From the NCBI GenBank assembly GCA_964563965.1, contig CAZLZI010000025.1:1-13385 (forward strand): a stretch of 13,385 nt of DNA, given 5' to 3'. The notes below the pieces were generated by a model. That model worked only from the letters and a program-made list of their open reading frames with translations. It was not told where the DNA came from and did not search any database. Origin of the DNA: CAZCAQ01 sp964563965. Lineage in GTDB: Bacteria > Patescibacteriota > WWE3 > UBA101185 > UBA10185. The first letter of the stretch is position 1, and the number at the start of each line of letters is the position of its first letter. The translations under genes and the position numbers were made by a program. Below, one piece after another: positions 1 to 7,227 of this stretch.

Positions 1-645
1 AAATATTCACCGGATTTACTTCCATTTACCCGTGGTACTGTAGAGATAAGTGTTTTTACCTATATACCTGGGGAAAACCTCGAGAGACAGATGACTGAAT
101 ATCTAGGAATTTTATCGGTCGAAGAGTACAATGCAGGCACTTTTGAAGAGCTTAAACCCGAGGAGCTTGAAGTTGCAAAGGCACAACTTGCACAAGACTT
201 TGGTATTCCTGTTCCTCTTAGGCATGCTTTTAGTAAAGCCCTAACAAATTCATCTAGAACTATTGTAAAATCCAGCGACACGGGGGAGTACTATGTACAA
301 TTTGCCACTACTGATGCTCATGGAAGCGATAATTATGGTGACTGGTATGAAGTAGACTTAGGCATAGGGACTTTACATTACAGTATTGATGAACCTAATG
401 AAGCGGCTGGAGGTACCTACTCTCCTAGATTAGCATTTCGTCCGACCCGAACGAATAAGGGGGACGCTATAGCTCAATGGGGAGGTTTAAATAGCCCAAA
501 TAGAAACAGAGAAATGCAGTGGAGCTTTTCATATAACGAAGCATCATCCCAAGTACTCTCAGATGCTTTATTTCGTCTCGATGCTCTTGAAGTTCAACAT
601 GCCGAATGGGGAACTTTTCTAATGTATTTAAATTCATTACCTTAG
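1..645 (+). CDS. Unrecognised protein, 5' end outside the window
   Basis: The frame is open from base 1, so the gene very likely begins beyond the left edge. An ATG at 91 exists, but the 30 codons before it read as ordinary protein (start KYSPDLLPFTRG) and no Shine-Dalgarno precedes it, so I treat 91 as internal. The visible 214 residues end at TAG 643-645. I do not recognise a family. An acidic, probably helical stretch (around EELKPEELEVAKAQLAQ) is followed by a part rich in Tyr, Trp, Asp and Gly (for example NYGDWYEVDLG), which looks like a beta-sheet domain. There is no membrane segment and no catalytic motif I can name. The next gene lies in the same frame after this single stop, so the two may be halves of one longer protein or a recently split gene. 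Confidence 0.6.
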   Translation, partial: KYSPDLLPFTRGTVEISVFTYIPGENLERQMTEYLGILSVEEYNAGTFEELKPEELEVAKAQLAQDFGIPVPLRHAFSKALTNSSRTIVKSSDTGEYYVQFATTDAHGSDNYGDWYEVDLGIGTLHYSIDEPNEAAGGTYSPRLAFRPTRTNKGDAIAQWGGLNSPNRNREMQWSFSYNEASSQVLSDALFRLDALEVQHAEWGTFLMYLNSLP

Positions 646-648
646 AGA

Positions 649-1056
649 GTGCGTACTTATATGTCAGATCACGGTGTGGGAGTAGATAGTCTAGGGGGTG
701 TTCATATACTATTTCCTGAAGCTATCACCGTCGACGGCAGTTATGGCGAGGAGCTTATGCCAGTAACAGTAGTTATCGGAGACCCTGAAAGTGGCGTATT
801 TCTTACTTGGCATATCCCTGACTATTCGGTGTATAACCGTAATTATGATGGCAAGCCCTTTGAAGTATCTGCTTTCGCTGGAAAGGAAGTTATTGCTGTA
901 CGTTTAGGAGTTTATGAGGATATAGAGATTACATTTAACGATGGTTCAAGCATGTATGTTCACGGTAACTTTGTAAGTGTGCAGTGGGGAGATAGTGTAA
1001 CGTCTGCTGGTACGATAAGCTTTGGGTTAAAGCCAGCTCCTTATATGGCAGAGTAA
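649..1056 (+). CDS. Unrecognised small beta-rich protein
   Basis: The reading frame gives 135 residues from GTG at 649, or 131 from ATG at 661. The ATG has a weak purine run (GAGAG, 646-650) about 10 bases upstream and may be the real start. The protein is acidic and soluble-looking, with no signal peptide or membrane helix. It alternates short hydrophobic strands with Gly/Asp turns, as in VTVVIGDPESGVFLTWHIP and the later stretch ending VHGNFVSVQWGD, consistent with a compact beta-sandwich. I recognise no family. It shares the frame of the upstream ORF and is separated from it by one TAG and one sense codon, so it may be that protein's C-terminal domain rather than a free-standing gene. It ends at TAA 1054-1056. 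Confidence 0.5.
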   Translation: MRTYMSDHGVGVDSLGGVHILFPEAITVDGSYGEELMPVTVVIGDPESGVFLTWHIPDYSVYNRNYDGKPFEVSAFAGKEVIAVRLGVYEDIEITFNDGSSMYVHGNFVSVQWGDSVTSAGTISFGLKPAPYMAE

Positions 1057-1084
1057 TGAAACCGCAAAACAAGTAACGCATTTC

Positions 1085-1099
1085 CTAGTTGGTAACTAG
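1085..1099. repeat. Short perfect inverted repeat, possible operator
   Basis: CTAGTT and AACTAG flank a three-base centre (GGT). The dyad lies about 25 bases upstream of the -35-like hexamer of the gene at 1170. It could be a protein-binding dyad or a minor hairpin after the preceding gene. A six-base arm in AT-rich DNA can arise by chance. Confidence 0.2.
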
Positions 1100-1124
1100 C
1101 GTATATCGACTACTTTAATTAATG

Positions 1125-1153
1125 CTGAAAAGTTACAAACAAATATGTATAAT
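1125..1153 (+). promoter_or_regulatory. Sigma-70-like promoter before the 365-aa gene
   Basis: CTGAAA (1125-1130, four of six matches to TTGACA) is followed by a 17-base spacer and a perfect TATAAT (1148-1153). Transcription would start near 1160, inside the Shine-Dalgarno of the gene at 1170. The mRNA leader would then be about 10 bases and would keep only part of that Shine-Dalgarno. The tight spacing makes the call uncertain, since AT-rich leader sequence can produce TATAAT by chance. Confidence 0.4.
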
Positions 1154-1157
1154 TTAA

Positions 1158-1162
1158 AGGAG
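1158..1162 (+). promoter_or_regulatory. Shine-Dalgarno of the 365-aa gene
   Basis: AGGAG lies seven bases before ATG 1170 and fixes that start. It is one of only two clear Shine-Dalgarno sequences in the window. Confidence 0.75.
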
Positions 1163-1169
1163 TAATTAT

Positions 1170-2267
1170 ATGAGTGATCAACTGAAAAAACCAATTACAG
1201 AACTTCCCTCTGGTGAAGGAATGGCTTGCGAAGTAAGCAATGATACCCTTAAAGTTCTACTTGCCTTAACAGCTAGTGGTGAAAAACGCGTAGGTAATGA
1301 TAGTTTCCTCATGCGAATTAAAGTTGAGCAGGATGGTATGGCTGCTAGGACTTATGAGATGGTAAAGAGAGAAAGGGGACTTGTTGTGCAAGAGGTTGTT
1401 GTAGATAAATCTACACAGGCGGAAGCAAGACGGATTCTTGATCCGCGTTTAGATGCTGTTAGTATTGAGAGAGTACTTGCGGGACTTCAATTTGTCAAAG
1501 ACAGTACGGTAGATACTCAATATGGAGCTGTGGGAACTGTTCATACTATAATAGGTAGTGTTGAAGAGAAAATAGCACTAATGAAAACAGAGACAGAACC
1601 TTTACCCAGTGCAGCAGCATTTATAGTAAAAAACCTCACTGAGGAACTAGATGTTACTGTTGATCCATTAGACCGACGTGCTTTAGGACGTGGTATATAT
1701 GAGTTATATCGTATTGGTGCGATGGCCCATAACTCAGTAGCATCTGCCCATCGCTATCTTAAAGAACAATCAAGAGAAGTTACTCTAGAGGCAGTATTAA
1801 GTTACACGAATTCACGTATCTTGGACTCGATTGATAATTTTTTAGGGAATGCCAAAAACCCTCTTCATACCGCAGGTGTTCCACAGAATAGACTTCCTCA
1901 ATTATTTAAGGTACTTGAAATACCATACACACGGGATAATGCTGACTTCTTAATACCGAGGGATCCAGACAGTGACGTAAGGCCTATTGATCCGCCACCA
2001 GGTATAGCTAGGCCCTTTGTTGCAATCTTGAACATTAGACATCCAGAAGGGTTTGAAGTCGGTTTATCAGTACGTAGATTTAATGGTCAAAGTGGTGCCG
2101 CAATGATCTCAACAGTGCGTATGACAGACAACACTTTTAGACCTGCTGTCTGCAGTATTACACTCAATTCGGCAGAGGCATATCGACAGGCCTACGATGC
2201 TATTACAGAAGGTAGGGCTCCAAAAGGAAGCATCGATCTACCTCAATTACCTGAATATTTACAGTAG
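1170..2267 (+). CDS. Unrecognised 365-aa soluble protein
   Basis: The start at ATG 1170 is well supported by AGGAG seven bases upstream, and the gene ends at TAG 2265-2267. I do not recognise the family. The protein has no signal peptide, no membrane segment and no nucleotide-binding or metal-binding motif that I can see. Residues 1-110 look mixed alpha/beta, with many charged residues around KRERGLVVQEVVVDK. Residues 140-260 look mainly helical, including ALGRGIYELYRIGAMAHNSV. A proline-rich linker (RPIDPPPGIARP, residues 271-282) leads to a C-terminal part of about 80 residues that looks beta-rich (VAILNIRHPEGFEVGLSVRR). This suggests two domains joined by a flexible linker. It follows two other unknown genes but seems separately transcribed. 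Hypothetical in function; confidence is for its being a real gene. Confidence 0.8.
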   Translation: MSDQLKKPITELPSGEGMACEVSNDTLKVLLALTASGEKRVGNDSFLMRIKVEQDGMAARTYEMVKRERGLVVQEVVVDKSTQAEARRILDPRLDAVSIERVLAGLQFVKDSTVDTQYGAVGTVHTIIGSVEEKIALMKTETEPLPSAAAFIVKNLTEELDVTVDPLDRRALGRGIYELYRIGAMAHNSVASAHRYLKEQSREVTLEAVLSYTNSRILDSIDNFLGNAKNPLHTAGVPQNRLPQLFKVLEIPYTRDNADFLIPRDPDSDVRPIDPPPGIARPFVAILNIRHPEGFEVGLSVRRFNGQSGAAMISTVRMTDNTFRPAVCSITLNSAEAYRQAYDAITEGRAPKGSIDLPQLPEYLQ

Positions 2268-2331
2268 TCATTAAACAAAATGTGATAGAACTCCCTGAAA
2301 AAGATCTCTTTACTACTTGTCTTAGCTCTGC

Positions 2332-2359
2332 TTGCAAAACCTCCCCAATAGTGTAGAAT
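2332..2359 (+). promoter_or_regulatory. Sigma-70-like promoter before the S1 gene
   Basis: TTGCAA (2332-2337) is followed by a 16-base spacer and TAGAAT (2354-2359), matching four and five of six consensus positions. The start would be near 2366, giving a leader of about 84 bases that includes the hairpin at 2419-2438. A second -10-like hexamer, TATAAA at 2398-2403, has a poorer partner (TTTAAG at 2375). Either could drive the S1-clpC-radA-yacL block. Confidence 0.4.
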
Positions 2360-2418
2360 CCCCCTACGACTACTTTTAAGCACTCAAGTGGTTGGTGTAT
2401 AAAATTGCAGTGCTACTC

Positions 2419-2438
2419 GCTTTTACTCCTGTAAAAGC
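2419..2438 (+). promoter_or_regulatory. Leader hairpin just upstream of the S1 start
   Basis: GCTTTTAC and GTAAAAGC form a perfect eight-base stem around a TCCT tetraloop, ending 11 bases before ATG 2450. No T-tract follows, so it is not an intrinsic terminator. No Shine-Dalgarno is present between it and the start. It occupies the ribosome-loading site, so it is a candidate translational control element. Confidence 0.45.
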
Positions 2439-2449
2439 CTATTTAAACC

Positions 2450-3556
2450 ATGCCAAAAGCCTCAAAAGTACATAAAGCAGACTCAGTGATGAGTAAGTAT
2501 TTAACCGATGATTCCCTTCTCTCGAAACACTTAGGACTTGGGGAATTTATCGAAGGATTAGTAGTAAGTGTAAGACCTGGAGAAGTACTCGTTGATATAG
2601 GTGCTAAATCCGAAGGAATAGTCTCGGGTGAAGATCTAAGTGATGACTACCTGAGCCTTAAACCAGGCGAAAATGTCTTGGTTTCTGTTGTTCAAAGCGA
2701 AAATGATCAAGGCTACATTGTTTTATCCCTAAGAAAAGCAGAGAAAGAAAAGAAGTGGAAAGAGCTATTTGACGCTCAAAAGAATGAGTATATCCTTGAA
2801 GTAACAGTTCTTGAATACAATAAAGGCGGGCTTCTGGTTGACTGCATGAGCATGATTGGCTTTGTACCCTTATCTCATTTAGATAGAGTGCATTTTGCCA
2901 ACGATTTAGCCAAATATGCTGCAGGAAGTGAAGCAGAATTAAAAGCGTCTCTTAAGATCCTTTCAGGTAAAACCTTAAAAGTTAAAATTATTGAAATTGA
3001 TAAAGCCAAAAATAGATTGGTCTTCTCTGAGAAAGATGCACTCCCAACATATAGCGACGAAGCTAAGAAAGAAAAACTCTCTAAAGTAAAAGAAGGGGAT
3101 ACACTCACAGGTATAGTTACAGGACTTATGCCTTTTGGTATATTTGTTGACCTTGATGGTATCGAAGGTCTTGTGCACATTAGCGAAATAGCTTGGGAAA
3201 AAGTTAACAACCCTGGGGATTATTACTCTGTAGGGTCTCCAATTACAGTGAAAGTACTTGGTATTGCTGATGACTCCGGTGGAAAACTAGCTTTATCAGT
3301 AAAAAGACTTTCAGAAAACCCTTGGGAACACGTCGATACTAAATACCCAGTAGGATCAATAGTCGAAGGTGTAGTTAGTAAAATCGTTCCATTTGGAGCC
3401 TTTGTAACTCTTGAAAAAGGGTTAGATGCACTACTTCACATTTCAGAAACAGCAGAATCAGTTAAAGAGGGGCAGAGTGTTAAAGCTGTTGTTACAATGG
3501 CTGATGGTGTAGGACAGAAACTTGCTTTGAGTACAAGAAAATTCCAGGAGGAGTAA
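2450..3556 (+). CDS. rpsA: Ribosomal protein S1-like, four S1 domains
   Basis: The 368-residue protein is a string of four S1 (OB-fold) RNA-binding domains at about residues 31-96, 113-195, 215-286 and 301-366. The last two are canonical, with PFGIFVDL...GLVHISEI and PFGAFVTL...ALLHISE. The first is recognisable (VLVDIGAKSEGIVSGEDL). The second is divergent and carries an insertion around residues 145-172. S1 binds mRNA and helps load it on the 30S subunit; enterobacterial S1 has six domains, many other bacteria have four. The start is uncertain: ATG 2450 is shown, but ATG 2489 (MSKYLTDD) also fits and neither has a Shine-Dalgarno. Eight bases separate its stop from clpC, so the two are probably co-transcribed. 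Other multi-S1 proteins are possible, but size and domain order favour S1. Confidence 0.85.
   Translation: MPKASKVHKADSVMSKYLTDDSLLSKHLGLGEFIEGLVVSVRPGEVLVDIGAKSEGIVSGEDLSDDYLSLKPGENVLVSVVQSENDQGYIVLSLRKAEKEKKWKELFDAQKNEYILEVTVLEYNKGGLLVDCMSMIGFVPLSHLDRVHFANDLAKYAAGSEAELKASLKILSGKTLKVKIIEIDKAKNRLVFSEKDALPTYSDEAKKEKLSKVKEGDTLTGIVTGLMPFGIFVDLDGIEGLVHISEIAWEKVNNPGDYYSVGSPITVKVLGIADDSGGKLALSVKRLSENPWEHVDTKYPVGSIVEGVVSKIVPFGAFVTLEKGLDALLHISETAESVKEGQSVKAVVTMADGVGQKLALSTRKFQEE
3546..3553 (+). promoter_or_regulatory. Strong Shine-Dalgarno of clpC
   Basis: AGGAGGAG lies inside the last codons of the S1 gene, 11 bases before ATG 3565. It decides that start and suggests clpC is translated independently of S1. 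Confidence 0.7.
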
Positions 3557-3564
3557 CACATCTG

Positions 3565-5886
3565 ATGTCACTTGAAAGACTAACAGAAAGAGCACGTGAA
3601 GCACTCAAGCTTATGCAACAAAAGGCTACTGAACGAGCTGAAAAGCTTGGCAAAGAAGCAAGAGAAGTTGTGAATGCTATCGAGATTTATGATGTGCTCA
3701 AAAGCTCAAACGGCGTTGCTTTTAAAGTACTAAGCAATGTACCCAATATTGAACTGCCTAAGAATAAGCTTGTGGAGCTAGATAGACTAGTTAAAGAAGC
3801 CTTCTTTCAAGCATTAAAATTTCAACATACTTATGTAGGTACAGAACATTTACTTCTAGCATTGCTCAAGATAATTGCTTCTAAAGATATGGACAAGGTT
3901 CGTGAAGAAATTATTGCCTTAAACCTCTTTCCAACAGGACTTAAAAATGTAGAACAAGATAGTAAAACGCCTTTGCTCTCCCTTTATGGTGATAATGCTA
4001 CCTACCAGTCATACCTCTCTACTGAAGAATTTATCTATCGTGAAGAGCTTAATGGTATAATCTCAATCCTGCTTCAGAAACAGAACCCCAATCCTTTAAT
4101 TGTAGGCGAGGCAGGGGTGGGAAAAGAATCACTCATAGGCCTTCTTATTCGCAGAATAAACTCATTGGACGTTCCACCAAAGCTGCTTGGCTTTCATGTT
4201 ATTGATTTTGATCTTGTCCAGTTTATTGCGAGTGCCTTTAATAAAGGCATCAATCTGGAACAAAGCATTAATATGTTGTTAGAAGAGGTTAGAAGCGTGG
4301 GTAGAGTAATTTTACACATCAAAAACTTTCAGAACATCTTCATACCAACAAATTCAGGTGTTGCTGTTCCGTTAATATACTCCCTTTTCAAATCCGGCCT
4401 GAGCACTATGGGAATTAAAGTTATCGCCACAATGGATTTATCAATCTACGACAAACTTAACACCGAAAACGCCTCACTTATAAGCAACTTCACTATGCTT
4501 GAGTTAAGCGAACCTAATGAAAAGCAAACTCTACGGGTTATGCAATCACGCGCAAGGCATTTAGAGGAATATCATAAAATAAAAATACCAGCCCCTGTGA
4601 TCAGTTATGCTTATAAAAAAGCTAAAGTTTTGGAGTCTGATCTTAAATTTCCTCAAAAAGGCATAGACTTACTAGATAAAGCCTGTGCCAAGCTCATTTT
4701 AAAAGAAAGTAAAGTCCCGCAACGGTATAAAAGTTTAATTGATGAAACAATTGTTCTTGCTGGCAAGATTGATGAAAGTATTGAGTCAGGGGATTATAAA
4801 AATGCGTTAAAACATAGGTCGAGTTTACAAAAAGTAGAAATCAAACTCTCCAGTGACGAAAAAAGCATGTTTCTGAGCCAAAAGCTTACTCTAACTACAG
4901 AAATAGTTGATATAGCAGTCGAGGAGGAGGAGATGTCTAAATCTCTCCCATTACCAGTAGAAGATCTAAAATCTTTAAAAGATCGAATTCGTAAAAGAAT
5001 TATAGGGCAGGATGGTGCTATAGATGTGGTGGTTAAGAGCTTGATTAGATCTAAGTTGGGCTTAAACTCCAAAAAAAGACCTGTGGGTAACTTTTTGTTT
5101 CTTGGTCCCACTGGCGTAGGTAAAACCGAGCTAGCTAAGGTGCTTGCTGATGAAGCATTTGGGAGTGGTTCGTTAATTAGACTTGATATGAGTGACTTTT
5201 CTGAAAAACACACCGTAGCACGGCTTGTAGGAGCTCCCCCTGGATATGTGGGCTTTGGAGAGGGAGGAGAACTAACTAAAAAGATTGAACTCAAGCCACA
5301 AAGTGTTGTTCTCTTTGATGAAATAGAAAAAGCGCATCCTGATATTCTTAATATATTGTTACAGATTATGGAAGAAGGCCAACTTGTGGATGCCGTGGGG
5401 ACTACTTTTAGTTTTAACGAGGCCATTGTAATACTTACAAGCAATTTGGGTACTGAAATTTTGCATAGGAAAGATATAGGCTTTGATAACGAGCTAAAAA
5501 CAGAAGATAATGTTGAATCCAGACTAACTGCTAATCTTAAGAGATTTATAAAACCTGAACTAATTAATAGGTTTGATGAAGTCATTGTTTTCAGGAGGCT
5601 GTCTAAGCAGAGTCAAAGCAAAATTTTGGATATATTACTTACAGAGTTTAAGACAAGCCTTAAGTATAAAAAAATCACACTCACTGTTGAGAAGGAAGTG
5701 AAAAGCTTTTTACTTGAGAAAGGGTACTCTCAAGAGTTTGGTGCTAGGTCTATGCGAAGACTCATAGAAAAAGAACTTATAGATAGAGTGGCTGCTTTTA
5801 TTTTAGATAGTAACATCAAAGATGCCAGTCAAATTAGACTTTATGCCCGTTTAACTAACTCGAAAATAGTAATATCATCTAAGTAA
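3565..5886 (+). CDS. clpC: ClpC-type AAA+ unfoldase with degenerate first ATPase domain
   Basis: This 773-residue Hsp100 protein would unfold substrates for the ClpP protease in the cytoplasm. The N-terminal Clp repeat domain covers about residues 1-150 (second-repeat motif YVGTEHLLLALL near 90). In ATPase domain 1 the Walker A survives (GEAGVGKES, 181-189), but Walker B is lost (VILHIKNF, 248-255, with K253-N254 where D-E is expected). The usual KYRGEFE pore loop is replaced (about 220-234), and the arginine pair before Phe309 has become Ser-Asn. A coiled middle region follows at about 395-480. Domain 2 looks intact: Walker A GPTGVGKTE (514-522), pore loop GYVG (560-563), Walker B LFDE (583-586), a sensor 1 region with TSNLG, the NRFDE arginine, and sensor 2 GARSMRR (726 onward). 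The ClpP-docking tripeptide IGF (638-640) is present. The gene overlaps radA by one base (TAATG). Confidence 0.93.
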   Translation: MSLERLTERAREALKLMQQKATERAEKLGKEAREVVNAIEIYDVLKSSNGVAFKVLSNVPNIELPKNKLVELDRLVKEAFFQALKFQHTYVGTEHLLLALLKIIASKDMDKVREEIIALNLFPTGLKNVEQDSKTPLLSLYGDNATYQSYLSTEEFIYREELNGIISILLQKQNPNPLIVGEAGVGKESLIGLLIRRINSLDVPPKLLGFHVIDFDLVQFIASAFNKGINLEQSINMLLEEVRSVGRVILHIKNFQNIFIPTNSGVAVPLIYSLFKSGLSTMGIKVIATMDLSIYDKLNTENASLISNFTMLELSEPNEKQTLRVMQSRARHLEEYHKIKIPAPVISYAYKKAKVLESDLKFPQKGIDLLDKACAKLILKESKVPQRYKSLIDETIVLAGKIDESIESGDYKNALKHRSSLQKVEIKLSSDEKSMFLSQKLTLTTEIVDIAVEEEEMSKSLPLPVEDLKSLKDRIRKRIIGQDGAIDVVVKSLIRSKLGLNSKKRPVGNFLFLGPTGVGKTELAKVLADEAFGSGSLIRLDMSDFSEKHTVARLVGAPPGYVGFGEGGELTKKIELKPQSVVLFDEIEKAHPDILNILLQIMEEGQLVDAVGTTFSFNEAIVILTSNLGTEILHRKDIGFDNELKTEDNVESRLTANLKRFIKPELINRFDEVIVFRRLSKQSQSKILDILLTEFKTSLKYKKITLTVEKEVKSFLLEKGYSQEFGARSMRRLIEKELIDRVAAFILDSNIKDASQIRLYARLTNSKIVISSK

Positions 5887-7220
5887 TGAAAAAGAATAAA
5901 TCAGCCTTTATATGTCAGTCTTGTAATGCAACCTTTAGCTCATGGAGTGGGCAATGTGGGGGGTGTGGGAATTGGAACACTTTAGTGGAGACCCTACTTA
6001 CGCCTGCACAAACCGGTAAACACGATAAGACAAGCTCAAATCTGGGGTTACAAGTAAAACAATTGTCCAATGTATCGGTGACTCAGAGCACACGTATTAC
6101 AACCGGCATCTCAGAATTAGATCGTGTTCTTGGTGGAGGTTTTGTTCCTGGGCAGGTGGTGTTACTTTCGGGTGATCCGGGAATTGGTAAGAGTACCATA
6201 CTTACCCAGATGGCGAAAAGTATGACAGACAAAAATGTGCTCTATATTTGTGGTGAGGAAAGTCCTACACAAATAAAAGTAAGATCTTCCCGCATGAATT
6301 ATGATGGTAAGAATCTGTATCTGCTTTCACAAACTTGTGTGGATGATATTGGCAGTTATTTACAGACCAATACTGGGGGGAGTGGCAATAACTATCACAT
6401 TGTCATAGTAGATTCAATTCAGACTATTTATACATCAGCATTAGCAGGGATGGCAGGATCCGTTGGGCAAATACGAGAGGCATCTAGTATGGTCATTCAA
6501 GCGGCAAAAAATTTATCTATTCCAGTAATTTTGGTGGGCCATGTAACAAAAGAGGGAGCGATTGCAGGTCCTAAGGTACTTGAGCATATGGTTGATACCG
6601 TCTTGTACTTAGAGGGGGATTATCAGCATTTATTCAGGATACTGAAGTCTAATAAGAATAGATTTGGCTCGGTATCTGAAATTGGTGTGTTTGAGATGCG
6701 TCATGATGGCATGACACAAATTAAAAACCCATCAGAGCTCTTCCTATCTGAACGACTTGAAAAGTCATCAGGCAGTTGTGTGTCGGTTGTGATGGAGGGT
6801 ACTAGACCGTTGTTGTTTGAGATCCAAGCGCTAACAATTCCTACAGCATTCGGTTATCCAAGGAGAACTGCAAGTGGCTTTAATGTAAATAGATTAAATG
6901 TATTACTAGCGATCCTTGAGAAAAGATGCGGGTTAAGTGTTTCTAGCAGTGATGTTTATTTAAGCATAGCAGGCGGGTATAAGGTAACAGAGTACTCGTG
7001 TGATTTAGCTGTATGTCTTGCAGTAGCATCGTCGCTTAAAAACAAACCATTAAAAGATGCGTCTCTGGCCTTTGGTGAGTGTGGGCTTTCAGGTGAAATA
7101 AAAAAAGTAACGTTTCAAGATATACGTGTAAAGGAAGCAAAAAAGCTGGGTTTTGATGTTATAATAAGCTCGGATAGTGTAAAAACAGTTAAAGAGGCTA
7201 TTACTAAATTTTTAGAATAG
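5886..7220 (+). CDS. radA: DNA repair protein RadA (Sms)
   Basis: RadA is a RecA-related, DnaB-like ATPase that promotes branch migration of recombination intermediates. All family landmarks are present in 444 residues: the N-terminal zinc finger with Cys10, Cys13, Cys24 and Cys27; Walker A GDPGIGKS (96-103); the RadA-specific KNRFG motif (257-261); and a C-terminal Lon-protease-like domain from about 300 onward. Length is normal for the family. The ATG overlaps the clpC stop (TAATG), which implies translational coupling; there is no separate Shine-Dalgarno. clpC-radA adjacency is a classic Firmicutes arrangement (ctsR-mcsA-mcsB-clpC-radA-disA-yacL in Bacillus subtilis). Here disA is missing and the yacL-like gene follows directly. 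Confidence 0.96.
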   Translation: MKKNKSAFICQSCNATFSSWSGQCGGCGNWNTLVETLLTPAQTGKHDKTSSNLGLQVKQLSNVSVTQSTRITTGISELDRVLGGGFVPGQVVLLSGDPGIGKSTILTQMAKSMTDKNVLYICGEESPTQIKVRSSRMNYDGKNLYLLSQTCVDDIGSYLQTNTGGSGNNYHIVIVDSIQTIYTSALAGMAGSVGQIREASSMVIQAAKNLSIPVILVGHVTKEGAIAGPKVLEHMVDTVLYLEGDYQHLFRILKSNKNRFGSVSEIGVFEMRHDGMTQIKNPSELFLSERLEKSSGSCVSVVMEGTRPLLFEIQALTIPTAFGYPRRTASGFNVNRLNVLLAILEKRCGLSVSSSDVYLSIAGGYKVTEYSCDLAVCLAVASSLKNKPLKDASLAFGECGLSGEIKKVTFQDIRVKEAKKLGFDVIISSDSVKTVKEAITKFLE

Positions 7221-7227
7221 AACTACT

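Noticed and set aside
4794..5585. A 263-codon open frame on the minus strand
   Set aside because: It lies opposite the most conserved part of clpC (second ATPase domain) and its translation is Ser/Leu-rich with no motif. It is a shadow of codon bias in the real gene.
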